Shown: piece by piece, positions 1 through 5,790 of the stretch
How the letters are laid out: each line of letters starts with the position of its first letter
How positions within the stretch are numbered: position 1 is the first letter of the stretch
Notes under the pieces: model-generated
Seen by the model: only the letters and a program-made list of their open reading frames with translations
The model's database searches: none
Told to the model about the DNA's origin: nothing
NCBI RefSeq assembly: GCF_000955955.1
Contig: NZ_JYJG01000583.1
Coordinates: 1 to 5,862 of the forward strand
Origin: Lentzea aerocolonigenes
GTDB taxonomy: Bacteria > Actinomycetota > Actinomycetes > Mycobacteriales > Pseudonocardiaceae
DNA: 5,862 nt
Direction of reading: 5' to 3'
Program-made: the position numbers and the translations under genes

Positions 1-8
1 CTCACGTG

Positions 9-27
9 GATGAAGGAGCCCTTCATC
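9..27. repeat. 8-bp inverted repeat with 3-nt loop, upstream of mshB
   Basis: GATGAAGG (9-16) and CCTTCATC (20-27) are perfect complements around the loop AGC. No T-run follows. Positions 1-44 are too short to assign a gene: one + frame stops at 11-13, another at 64-66, the third at 93-95. If the upstream gene ends at 11-13, this hairpin covers its stop codon and, with the hairpin at 45-80, forms a tandem terminator. It could equally lie inside a coding sequence. Confidence 0.45.
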
Positions 28-44
28 GAAAACAGGTGCTTAGC

Positions 45-80
45 AAAGGCCGCCTTTATCAACTGATGAGGGCGGCCTTT
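45..80 (+). terminator. Probable intrinsic terminator between an upstream gene and mshB
   Basis: AAAGGCCGCC (45-54) and GGCGGCCTTT (71-80) form a perfect 10-bp stem around a 16-nt loop. The right arm ends in TTT and is followed by T-rich actctgttt. The left arm can also form a smaller hairpin, AAAGG-CCG-CCTTT (45-57). The stem is symmetrical, so it could act on either strand. The most economical reading is termination of a + strand gene lying left of the window, insulating mshB from readthrough. Confidence 0.6.
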
Positions 81-85
81 ACTCT
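80..85 (+). promoter_or_regulatory. Candidate -10 element of mshB (leaderless transcript)
   Basis: TACTCT fits the actinobacterial TANNNT -10 pattern and ends 6 nt before the GTG at 92, so transcription would begin at or next to the start codon. No Shine-Dalgarno sequence precedes this GTG, which fits a leaderless mRNA. No convincing -35 is visible; that region would fall inside the terminator loop. The call rests on spacing and the missing ribosome binding site. Confidence 0.4.
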
Positions 86-91
86 GTTTCA

Positions 92-928
92 GTGACGCTG
101 ACTGCCCCACCACGGTTGCTGTTCGTGCATGCCCATCCCGACGACGAGAGTCTGTGGACAGGCGGCACGATCGCTCGCTACGCCTCAGCAGGCGCGCACG
201 TCACTGTCGTCACCTGCACGCTGGGGGAAGAGGGCGAGATCATCCCGCCCGCGCTGGCGCATCTGGCCGCCGACGCAGCCGACCAGCTGGGCGGGTACCG
301 CGTGGGCGAGCTGAGATCAGCCTGCGCCGCGCTCGGCGTGACGGACCACAGGTTCCTCGGCGGCATCGGCAGATGGCGCGACTCCGGCATGGTCGACGTG
401 CCGTCCAACGCGAAGGCGCGCGCGTTCATCCAGGGATCCCTCGAGGACCAGACGGCCCAGCTGGTCGAGATCCTGCGCGAGGTCAAGCCTCAGGTCGTCG
501 TGAGCTACGACGCGTTCGGTGGCTACGGCCACCCGGACCACATCCGCGCGCACGAGATCACCGTGGCCGCGTGTGCTGTCGTTTCCGAGGTCGAGCGGGT
601 GTTCTACGCGGTGACGTCCCGCGACGCGACGAACGCCGGGGTGGCCGCGCTGGAGAACGTGCCGGAGGCGTTCCGGCTGCCCGAGCCCGGCGAGCTGCCG
701 GTGACGCCAGATGAAGAGATCACAACGGTTGTCGACGTGTCCGAGCACCTGACGGCGAAGCGACGCGCTTTGCGTGCACACTCGACGCAGGTCAGTGTGT
801 GGGACGACGGGTACGCGTTGTCGAACAACATCGCGCAGCCGCTGGTCGGCGCGGAGTTCTACGTGCTGGCCAAGGGCTCCGCGGAGGGCGCGGCCACAGA
901 TCTGTTCGGAGGACTGGGTGATCGCTAG
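92..928 (+). CDS. mshB: MshB, GlcNAc-Ins deacetylase of mycothiol biosynthesis
   Basis: Cytosolic zinc hydrolase of the PIG-L/LmbE family, 278 aa. It removes the acetyl group from 1-O-(2-acetamido-2-deoxy-glucopyranosyl)-myo-inositol, giving the GlcN-Ins that MshC joins to cysteine. The N-terminal HAHPDDE (residues 13-19) supplies zinc ligands H15 and D18 and the general base D17. The later GYGHPDH (144-150) supplies the third ligand H150, plus H147, D149 and Y145, matching M. tuberculosis H144, D146 and Y142. All catalytic residues are therefore present. The protein is somewhat shorter than the roughly 303-aa mycobacterial enzyme. The GTG start at 92 has no Shine-Dalgarno sequence but lies just after a TANNNT hexamer, so the mRNA may be leaderless. 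The next gene starts inside this one, indicating co-translation. A mycothiol-conjugate amidase (Mca) is the main alternative, but the Rv1171-like neighbour and the motif context favour MshB. Confidence 0.94.
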   Translation: MTLTAPPRLLFVHAHPDDESLWTGGTIARYASAGAHVTVVTCTLGEEGEIIPPALAHLAADAADQLGGYRVGELRSACAALGVTDHRFLGGIGRWRDSGMVDVPSNAKARAFIQGSLEDQTAQLVEILREVKPQVVVSYDAFGGYGHPDHIRAHEITVAACAVVSEVERVFYAVTSRDATNAGVAALENVPEAFRLPEPGELPVTPDEEITTVVDVSEHLTAKRRALRAHSTQVSVWDDGYALSNNIAQPLVGAEFYVLAKGSAEGAATDLFGGLGDR

Positions 929-1349
929 CGCGCGAGTCGTCCTACTGCTGCTCCTGTGCGTGGAGGCAGCAGTGCTCGCCGTGCTGGAAACGATGTTCCT
1001 GCCCCTGCGCTTCGACGGCACGCTGCTGCCGAAGGCGGGGGACTTCCCGTTCCCGATCGCCATCGCGGTGGCCGCCCTCACCACGCCGTTGCTGGTGCAG
1101 TGGGCGGCCTCGCTGTCCGAGCGGGTGCTGTCCGCCGCGCTGCCGTTGATCACCTGGTTCCTGACGCTGATGATCTTCGGCTACTTCGAGCCGGGCCGCG
1201 TCTCCGGACAGGCCTTGTTGCTGCAGGACTGGCGCGGCCTGCTGATGCTCGCCGGTGGCGCGCTGACGGGTGCGGTGGCCGTGGGTGCCGTGATGGCGCG
1301 CAACGCGGCCAACCGCCCCGGCCTCTACGAGACCGCGGGCACCCAGTAG
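918..1349 (+). CDS. Four-helix membrane protein, Rv1171-like, function unknown
   Basis: A 143-aa hydrophobic protein with four predicted membrane segments: roughly residues 3-26 (leucine/valine-rich), 48-68, 79-98 and 108-127, with a short polar C-terminus. I chose the GTG at 918 because GGAGGA (908-913) precedes it and because it makes a four-helix protein of the length of Rv1171 (about 146 aa). An upstream in-frame start at 774 would only add sequence overlapping mshB. The start lies 11 bp inside mshB, so translation is probably coupled. Its constant position after mshB in actinomycetes suggests shared expression, but no enzymatic motif is visible and I assign no function. The last 25 bp overlap the 3' end of the convergent acetyltransferase gene. 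Confidence 0.85.
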   Translation: MIASARVVLLLLLCVEAAVLAVLETMFLPLRFDGTLLPKAGDFPFPIAIAVAALTTPLLVQWAASLSERVLSAALPLITWFLTLMIFGYFEPGRVSGQALLLQDWRGLLMLAGGALTGAVAVGAVMARNAANRPGLYETAGTQ

Positions 1350-2047
1350 CGGTAGCGGTGGTGTTCGGTGCAGCCGAGCTCCTCGTAGAGCCGGATCGCC
1401 GCCTCGTTGTGCTCGGCCACCTGCAGCGCGCACGTCGTGGCGCCCTGCTGCACGCCCCAGCCCGCCAGTTCGCCCATCAGCTGCCGTGCCAGGCCCTTGC
1501 GGCGGTGTGACGGCCGCACGGCGAGGCGGGCGACGTGCAGGATGTCCTCGACGACGGCACCCCGGACGGCCGCGATGACCGTGCCGTCCTCGATCAGGCT
1601 GGCGAAGCAGACGTTCTCGCTCGAGCCGAGCACGTGCCGTTGGGCGGCGGTGACCTCGGATCCGGCCGTCATGTCCCACCATCCGGGAAGATCACGACTT
1701 TCCGCTACGCCGTCGGCGAACTTCTCCAGCGGACCGGTCATCACCAGCGACTCCGCACCGCCGGGGTGATCGAGATCCACGGTCCAGCCCGCGTCGCGGA
1801 TCGCTCGTTCGCTGCTTGAGGCGTTCACCACGTGCGCGGTGGGTTTGATGCCGTGCTCGCGCGCGAACCCAACCGTCGCGGCCAGCGCGTCCGGAATCGG
1901 CATGCCGGGATCACCGCAGGTCAGCGTGCTGTTGGCGCGACCGGTGAACCCGTCTGCGGCGCGCATCGACCAGTCTCCTAGCCGGACTTCTGCCAGGGCG
2001 GGCCATGCTTGGGCGCAGAGCGATTCCAGGTGATCCACGGTGTGCAC
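1325..2047 (-). CDS. GNAT-family N-acetyltransferase with an N-terminal RANS-type domain
   Basis: A 240-aa protein. The C-terminal half (about residues 125-238) is a GNAT fold: strand VARLAVRP (172-179) followed by the acetyl-CoA pyrophosphate loop R182-x-x-G185-x-A187, then motif B with AEHNEAAIRLYEELG (211-225), including N214 and Y221. The N-terminal part (about 1-75), with AWPALAEVRLGDWSMRA and GFTGRANS, matches a domain that often precedes GNAT in actinobacteria, possibly the Rv0428c-like group. The substrate is unknown. The open frame extends much further upstream, but that part is antisense to the ferredoxin. I chose the GTG at 2047 because AGGA lies 7 nt before it and the conserved region starts soon after; the GTG at 2038 is possible. 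The gene is divergent from fdxC and convergent with the membrane protein. It is not obviously part of mycothiol synthesis: MshD carries two GNAT domains and is longer. Confidence 0.9.
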   Translation of the reverse strand: MHTVDHLESLCAQAWPALAEVRLGDWSMRAADGFTGRANSTLTCGDPGMPIPDALAATVGFAREHGIKPTAHVVNASSSERAIRDAGWTVDLDHPGGAESLVMTGPLEKFADGVAESRDLPGWWDMTAGSEVTAAQRHVLGSSENVCFASLIEDGTVIAAVRGAVVEDILHVARLAVRPSHRRKGLARQLMGELAGWGVQQGATTCALQVAEHNEAAIRLYEELGCTEHHRYRYWVPAVS

Positions 2048-2191
2048 GCGTTCATCCTGACCCAAGCCCGTCTCAGCTGATGGAGTGACGTGGAACACCG
2101 TGCAGCTAAGGCAAGCCTGACCGGGTGATACTCGAACGTGCCGCGTACTCTCCGGCTTGCGCGGTGTGGACCAGAGAAGTTGGAGAGCGCA
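2048..2191. promoter_or_regulatory. Divergent intergenic region between the GNAT gene and fdxC
   Basis: These 144 bp must hold both promoters. For fdxC, TACTCT at 2146-2151 is a TANNNT -10 candidate, giving a leader of about 34 nt that contains the Shine-Dalgarno GGAG (2182-2185) 6 nt before the GTG. GATACT at 2127-2132 is an alternative -10. No good -35 is seen for either. For the GNAT gene only the ribosome binding site (AGGA, 2055-2058, - strand) is clear. Confidence 0.5.
2104..2122. promoter_or_regulatory. Weak iron-box-like palindrome upstream of fdxC
   Basis: The core AGGC-AA-GCCT (2109-2118) is a short inverted repeat. Read on the - strand, the 19-bp stretch agrees with the IdeR/DmdR consensus TTAGGTTAGGCTAACCTAA at about 12 of 19 positions, allowing G or C at the centre. 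It lies just upstream of the candidate fdxC -10 hexamers, where a repressor could act. The match is marginal and may be chance. Confidence 0.2.
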
Positions 2192-2518
2192 GTGACTTAT
2201 GTGATCGCCCAGCCGTGCGTAGACCTGCTCGACAAGGCGTGCATCGAAGAGTGCCCCGTCGACTGCATCTACGAAGGCGACCGGATGCTCTACATCCACC
2301 CGGACGAGTGTGTGGACTGTGGCGCGTGCGAACCCGTGTGCCCGGTGGAAGCCATCTACTACGAGGACGACGTCCCCGACGAGTGGAAGGACTACACCAA
2401 GGCGAACGCGGACTTCTTCGTCGAGCTCGGCTCGCCCGGTGGCGCGTCGAAGGTCGGCAAGGTCTCCGCCGACCCGGAGTTCGTGAAGGTGCTCGAGCCG
2501 CAGGCTGAGGGGCATTGA
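2192..2518 (+). CDS. fdxC: 7Fe ferredoxin ([3Fe-4S][4Fe-4S]), FdxC/FdxA type
   Basis: A small acidic cytosolic electron carrier of 108 aa, the usual length (mycobacterial FdxC is about 107 aa). Cysteines lie at 9, 17, 21, 25, 40, 43, 46 and 50. By comparison with Azotobacter FdI, C9, C17 and C50 bind the [3Fe-4S] cluster, C21, C40, C43 and C46 bind the [4Fe-4S] cluster, and C25 is the extra free cysteine. C21 and C50 are each followed by proline. The C-terminal part, [21 protein letters not shown], is typical of the actinobacterial branch. I chose the GTG at 2192 over an upstream ATG at 2138 because GGAG lies 6 nt before it and TYVIAQPC is the conserved N-terminus. The stop codon overlaps the dapC start, so the two genes form an operon. 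Its redox partner is not evident here; P450s or ferredoxin reductases are common partners in actinomycetes. Confidence 0.96.
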   Translation: MTYVIAQPCVDLLDKACIEECPVDCIYEGDRMLYIHPDECVDCGACEPVCPVEAIYYEDDVPDEWKDYTKANADFFVELGSPGGASKVGKVSADPEFVKVLEPQAEGH

Positions 2519-3612
2519 TCATCGACCGCCGAGGTCCGGCCCTGCCGGACTTCCCGTGGGACTCGCTGTCCGACCACGCCGCCAAGGCGCGCAAGCACCC
2601 CGGTGGCGTGGTCGACCTGTCCGTCGGCACGCCCGTCGACCCGGTGCCCGCGGTGATCCAGTCCGCGCTGCAGTCGGTCGCCGACATCCCCGGCTACCCG
2701 ACGACCCACGGCACTCCCGAGCTGCGCGCGGCCTTCGTGGCCGCGGTCGAGCGGCGCTACGGGATCGTGGGGCTGTCCGCCGACGCGGTGCTGCCGACCA
2801 TCGGCTCCAAGGAGCTGGTCGCGTGGCTGCCTACGCTGCTCGGCGTCGGTCCCGGCGACATCGTGGCCGTGCCTTCCGTGGCGTACCCGACGTACGAGGT
2901 GGGCGCGCTGCTCGCGGGTGCGACCGTGGTGCGCCTGGCCGACGGGGAGAAGCCGCCTGCCGGGACGCGGCTGGTGTGGCTGAACTCGCCGTCGAACCCG
3001 ACCGGGCGCGTGCTGTCCGCTTCGCAGCTGCATGACGCTGTTGAGGCCGCACGGGCTGTTGGCGCGGTGGTCGCGTCCGACGAGTGCTACCTCGCGCTGC
3101 CGTGGGACGCCTCGCCGGTGTCGGTGCTGCATCCGTCCGTTGTGGACTCTTTCGACGGTGTTCTCGCCGTGCACTCGCTGTCGAAGTCGTCCTCGCTGGC
3201 GGGCTACCGGGCCGGGTTCATCACCGGCGACCCGGAGCTGATCGCGGGCCTGCTGGAGCTGCGCAAGCACGCGGGCATGATCGTGCCGCGGCCGGTGCAG
3301 GAGGCCATGCGGGCTGCGTTGGAGGACGACGCGCACGTGGTCGAGCAGCGTGCTCGGTACCTGGCTCGTCGTGAGGTCCTGAAGCCCGCCCTGGAGGCGG
3401 CCGGGTTCACGGTGTCGCACTCCGAGGCGGGGCTGTACCTGTGGTCGTCACGCGGTGAGGACGCCTGGGAGACGATCTCCTGGCTGGCCGATCGCGGGAT
3501 TCTCGCCGCTCCCGGCACGTTCTACGGACCTGCTGGTGCCCAGCACGTGCGGATCGCATTGACCGCTACGGATGAGCGGATCGCGGCGGCTGCAGAGCGC
3601 CTCAGCGCTTGA
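2515..3612 (+). CDS. dapC: N-succinyldiaminopimelate aminotransferase (actinobacterial DapC)
   Basis: A 365-aa fold-type I PLP aminotransferase. It transfers the amino group of glutamate to N-succinyl-2-amino-6-ketopimelate, giving N-succinyl-LL-diaminopimelate for lysine and peptidoglycan. Visible residues: [12 protein letters not shown] (60-71) at the substrate end, N161 in SPSNPTG, D189 and Y192 in SDECY contacting the cofactor, the Schiff-base lysine K224 in [12 protein letters not shown] with R232 for phosphate, and R346 in HVRIALT for the substrate carboxylate. The N-terminal LPDFPWDSL and [13 protein letters not shown] are characteristic of the actinobacterial DapC family. The start is TTG, sharing four bases (TTGA) with the ferredoxin stop, with GAGGGG just upstream; expression should depend on ferredoxin translation. 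M. tuberculosis has two candidates, Rv0858c and Rv1178. This protein resembles Rv1178 in context, so another aminotransferase elsewhere in the genome might share the role. Confidence 0.92.
   Translation: MIIDRRGPALPDFPWDSLSDHAAKARKHPGGVVDLSVGTPVDPVPAVIQSALQSVADIPGYPTTHGTPELRAAFVAAVERRYGIVGLSADAVLPTIGSKELVAWLPTLLGVGPGDIVAVPSVAYPTYEVGALLAGATVVRLADGEKPPAGTRLVWLNSPSNPTGRVLSASQLHDAVEAARAVGAVVASDECYLALPWDASPVSVLHPSVVDSFDGVLAVHSLSKSSSLAGYRAGFITGDPELIAGLLELRKHAGMIVPRPVQEAMRAALEDDAHVVEQRARYLARREVLKPALEAAGFTVSHSEAGLYLWSSRGEDAWETISWLADRGILAAPGTFYGPAGAQHVRIALTATDERIAAAAERLSA
3595..3610 (+). terminator. Small hairpin at the dapC stop codon, possible terminator
   Basis: AGCGC (3596-3600) and GCGCT (3605-3609) pair around the loop CTCA; a flanking G·U pair extends the stem to 3595 and 3610. 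TGATCTTC follows. It is the only hairpin near the convergent dapC end, where just 3 bp separate the genes. A 5-6 bp stem is weak and may be coding-sequence chance. Confidence 0.25.
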
Positions 3613-3615
3613 TCT

Positions 3616-4521
3616 TCAGGGCTTGAGAGCCGACCAGACTCTTCGCGTGAACTGGTTGGGCGGCACCGCGTCTGTCGTGAGCCGGACGCTCGTGCTGATC
3701 GAGTCGCCGCTCAGCCCGAGGCCCAGCACCAGGTGCCAGTGCAGGTCCCACAGGTCCTGGAACGCGTCCAGCTCCACGTCGGCATCGGCGCTCACGTGGA
3801 GCACGGCCGGTTCCGCGACCCGGACGACCCGCTCGACCGCCCGCACGTCCCGCGTGTTGGTGCGGAAGCTGAAGGCCAGGTCGACCGTCTCGCTGTCCAG
3901 CCCGTACGTGGCGTACGAGTGGCAGCGGTGGTGCGGGAGCGACAGCGGCTGGTTCGTCTCCAGGTAGAGGTCGCCCTCGAACCGCAGCGTCGGCGAGTGC
4001 TGGCTGAGGGTGGCTCGGGCGCTGACGAACTCCCAGCCGGGCATGTCCAGCTTGGGGACCAGCAGTTCGAGGACCTCGCCGCGTCGTGCTGATCGGGTGC
4101 GTTCGCCTGAGCGCCACGGGATTTCCCTGCTGTAGGGCTCCTTCTTCGTGACGAACACGTACGGCGCGTTGTCCGTCTGCAGGCTCAGGACGACGACTGT
4201 GCGCCTCGGTGCCCAGTCGAACGCGACCGTGGTGAGGCCGGGCGCGACGCCGTCGAAGTGGCTCTCCACCCTGGGCCACCAGCTCGACAGCTCCTCGGCC
4301 GGCGCGCCCTTGACGTAGCGGCCCTTCTCGTCGACGCCGACGATCCACATGGCCTCTGAGCCTCTTGCAGCGTTGCAGAGGGCGGCGATCTGCCTGGCCG
4401 CTTTGCCGTGGTCGATCGGCCACTGCGTCTTGAACTCCACGAAGGAGTCCTCCGACTGCGCCCCCTCCAGGGCACGCTCGATGGCGGCGCGAGCGTTCAA
4501 CTCGAGTCGCTGTTTCAGCAC
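3616..4521 (-). CDS. AlbA_2/Schlafen-like domain protein with an unrecognised C-terminal half
   Basis: A 301-aa protein. Residues about 12-155 match the AlbA_2 (Schlafen-related, putative nucleic-acid-binding) domain: E24-DSFV-E29-F-K31, then the helix AARQIAALCNAARG (41-54), the strand WIVGVDEKG (59-67), and the late PWRSGERTRSARRGEVLEL segment (135-153). E24, E29 and D64 sit where the E/E/D nuclease triad of animal Schlafens lies, judged by the E-x4-E spacing and the GVD strand. Residues about 160-301 look beta-rich (for example LRFEGDLYLET) and belong to no family I recognise. There is no ATPase, helix-turn-helix, signal peptide or membrane segment. A GTG at 4527 is possible, but the GTG at 4521 has GGGAGG ideally placed 5 nt ahead. 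The gene is convergent with dapC and lies downstream of dapD beyond a terminator. Role unknown: transcription factor, RNase or stress/defence protein are all open. Confidence 0.86.
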   Translation of the reverse strand: MLKQRLELNARAAIERALEGAQSEDSFVEFKTQWPIDHGKAARQIAALCNAARGSEAMWIVGVDEKGRYVKGAPAEELSSWWPRVESHFDGVAPGLTTVAFDWAPRRTVVVLSLQTDNAPYVFVTKKEPYSREIPWRSGERTRSARRGEVLELLVPKLDMPGWEFVSARATLSQHSPTLRFEGDLYLETNQPLSLPHHRCHSYATYGLDSETVDLAFSFRTNTRDVRAVERVVRVAEPAVLHVSADADVELDAFQDLWDLHWHLVLGLGLSGDSISTSVRLTTDAVPPNQFTRRVWSALKP

Positions 4522-4526
4522 GTGCA

Positions 4527-4532
4527 CCTCCC
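4527..4532 (-). promoter_or_regulatory. Strong ribosome binding site fixing the AlbA_2 gene start
   Basis: On the - strand GGGAGG is followed by TGCAC and then the GTG at 4521, a 5-nt spacer. If the upstream GTG (4527) were used, the Shine-Dalgarno sequence would run into the start codon, so the downstream GTG is preferred. Confidence 0.6.
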
Positions 4533-4542
4533 TGAGTTGGCA

Positions 4543-4574
4543 AGGGCCCAGCCTGCCTCAGCAGACCGGGCCCC
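4543..4574 (-). terminator. Strong strand-polar terminator hairpin downstream of dapD
   Basis: On the - strand GGGCCCGGTCTGC and GCAGGCTGGGCCC form a 13-bp stem with a TGAG tetraloop; one more G·U pair extends it to 14 bp. Two internal pairs are G·U wobbles in the - strand RNA but become A-C and C-A mismatches on the + strand, so the structure favours transcripts from dapD. Only a short TT follows, as is common for actinobacterial terminators. It separates dapD from the AlbA_2 gene (86-bp gap), so the latter likely needs readthrough or its own promoter, for which I see no clear -10. Confidence 0.75.
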
Positions 4575-4607
4575 AGACACTGAATTCTCTCCTTGAAGCG
4601 GCTGTGC

Positions 4608-5600
4608 TCAGTCGTTCGCGTGCAGCGCGGCGTTCAGCTCGACGCCAGTGCCTTTTCGGGGTTTGACCAGGACCGTGCCCGTGACCGAGTCGCGGATGAA
4701 GAGCAGGTTGTTCTGGCCGCTCAGGGTGAGGGCCTTGACGACCTCGCCGTTCGGGCCGGTGACCTTGGTGCCTGCGGTGATGTAGAGGCCGGCTTCGACC
4801 ACGCAGTCATCGCCCAGGGAGATGCCCAGGCCCGCGTTCGCGCCGAGGAGGCAGCGTTCGCCGACACTGATCACCTGCTTGCCGCCGCCGGAGAGGGTGC
4901 CCATGATCGAGGCGCCGCCGCCCACGTCCGAGCCGTCGCCGACGATCACGCCGCCGGAGATCCTGCCCTCGACCATGCTGTTGCCCAGGGTGCCGGCGTT
5001 GAAGTTGACGAAGCCCTCGTGCATCACGGTGGTGCCGGCTGCCAGGTGGGCACCCAGGCGGACCCGGTCCGCGTCGGCGATTCGGACGCCGCTCGGGACC
5101 ACGTAGTCGACCATGCGCGGGAACTTGTCGATGCCGTAGACGGTGACCGGGCCGCGGACTCGCAGGCGGGTCCTCGTCTGCTCGAAGCCGTCCACTGCGC
5201 AGGGGCCGTGGTTCGTCCAGACGACGTTGGTCAGGAGACCGAACAGGCCGTCCAGGTTGGCGCCGTGGGGGCGGATCAGGCGGTGGCTGAGGAGGTGGAG
5301 CCTGAGCCACACGTCGTAGGTGTCCCGTGGCGGCTGGGTCAGGTCGGTGGTGACCTTTACGCCGACCACTTCGACGTTGCGTTCTGGGTCTTCGCCCAGG
5401 AGTTTTGCCGCTGATTCGCCCAGAGCTTCCGCGATTTCCGCGGAGGAGACGCGGGTGGTGGTCAGGCCCGCTGACTCTGCTGCCACCTCGGCCGCTACCT
5501 CTGCCGGGGCGTCGGTCAGGGCAGGGGACGGGTACCAGGTGTCTAGGACGGTGCCGTCCGGGGTCACTGTGGCCAGGCCGATGCCGTATGCGGTGCTCAC
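4608..5600 (-). CDS. dapD: DapD, tetrahydrodipicolinate N-succinyltransferase (mycobacterial type)
   Basis: A 330-aa cytosolic acyltransferase that uses succinyl-CoA to convert tetrahydrodipicolinate to N-succinyl-2-amino-6-ketopimelate, the step immediately before DapC. The N-terminal [19 protein letters not shown] and the core [15 protein letters not shown] (99-113), [18 protein letters not shown] (123-140) and [16 protein letters not shown] (154-169) closely follow M. tuberculosis DapD (317 aa). The left-handed beta-helix of hexapeptide repeats runs from about 171 to 280. MVEGRIS (209-215) carries E211, equivalent to the mycobacterial catalytic Glu199. The extra length comes from an alanine/glutamate-rich stretch (about 32-43, AEVA repeated) in the variable N-terminal domain. 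The GTG start at 5600 has no good Shine-Dalgarno sequence, and a TANNNT hexamer ends 8 nt upstream, so the mRNA may be leaderless. The enzyme is normally trimeric. Confidence is high for function. Confidence 0.97.
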   Translation of the reverse strand: MSTAYGIGLATVTPDGTVLDTWYPSPALTDAPAEVAAEVAAESAGLTTTRVSSAEIAEALGESAAKLLGEDPERNVEVVGVKVTTDLTQPPRDTYDVWLRLHLLSHRLIRPHGANLDGLFGLLTNVVWTNHGPCAVDGFEQTRTRLRVRGPVTVYGIDKFPRMVDYVVPSGVRIADADRVRLGAHLAAGTTVMHEGFVNFNAGTLGNSMVEGRISGGVIVGDGSDVGGGASIMGTLSGGGKQVISVGERCLLGANAGLGISLGDDCVVEAGLYITAGTKVTGPNGEVVKALTLSGQNNLLFIRDSVTGTVLVKPRKGTGVELNAALHAND

Positions 5601-5608
5601 GGGTGTTG

Positions 5609-5614
5609 AGCCTA
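5609..5614 (-). promoter_or_regulatory. Candidate -10 element of dapD
   Basis: TAGGCT on the - strand fits TANNNT and ends 8 nt before the dapD GTG, which would place the transcript start at or beside the start codon. This parallels the arrangement before mshB. No recognisable -35 is present 17-18 nt upstream. Confidence 0.35.
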
Positions 5615-5694
5615 GTCCGGGTGCGACTGTTCTGTTGCCGTCCCCCTGGCGCGGTGGCGGGTTCCTGTTGCGGGTCCGTAGGTGGGCGCGTTTT

Positions 5695-5755
5695 GTGCTT
5701 ACCTGGCGGTTGCGAACCGCGAGTCCCGTGCTTACCTGGCGGTTGCGAACCGCGA
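5695..5755. repeat. Tandem pair of identical 28-bp repeats with hairpin cores
   Basis: Positions 5695-5722 and 5728-5755 are identical over 28 bp, with a period of 33 bp and a 5-bp spacer (gtccc). Each unit begins GTGCTTACCTG and contains the inverted repeat GCGGTT-GCG-AACCGC (5706-5720 and 5739-5753), a 6-bp stem with a 3-nt loop. The pair lies about 95 bp upstream of the dapD start. It may be a double operator, an interspersed genomic repeat, or part of an RNA; the sequence alone does not decide. Two units with a 5-bp spacer are not a CRISPR array. Confidence 0.85.
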
Positions 5756-5765
5756 TTTGGGCTGG

Positions 5766-5789
5766 TGGTCGCCTTGCGGGCGGCGACCG
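5766..5789. repeat. 7-bp inverted repeat in the dapD upstream region
   Basis: GGTCGCC (5767-5773) and GGCGACC (5782-5788) pair perfectly around an 8-nt loop; on the + strand a flanking T·G pair is possible. No T-run follows, so terminator function is uncertain. Confidence 0.5.
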
Positions 5790-5790
5790 T

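Noticed and set aside
1..44. C-terminus of a typA or lpqW-like gene
   Set aside because: Only 44 bases are available and none of the three frames gives a recognisable C-terminus.
317..1153. 278-codon open frame on the - strand opposite mshB
   Set aside because: It is antisense to an unmistakable MshB and its arginine/serine-rich translation resembles no family; a normal by-product of high-GC codon bias.
1325..2047. Acetyltransferase called as MshD
   Set aside because: MshD is about 300 aa with two GNAT domains; this protein has one recognisable GNAT domain and a different N-terminal domain.
2048..2515. N-terminal extension of the acetyltransferase frame across the ferredoxin gene
   Set aside because: The extension is antisense to the ferredoxin and contains no recognisable domain, while a GTG with a ribosome binding site exists at 2047.
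3602..4543. 313-codon - strand frame covering the AlbA_2 gene
   Set aside because: Its translation is low-complexity and rich in Arg, Gly and Pro, whereas the overlapping frame shows AlbA_2 motifs and a good ribosome binding site.
4593..5414. 273-codon + strand frame opposite dapD
   Set aside because: It mirrors the codon phase of dapD and gives an Ala/Asp/Val-rich sequence; DapD is certain on the other strand.
5695..5755. Tandem repeats as a CRISPR array
   Set aside because: Only two units with a 5-bp spacer and no cas genes; the spacing is far too short for CRISPR spacers.
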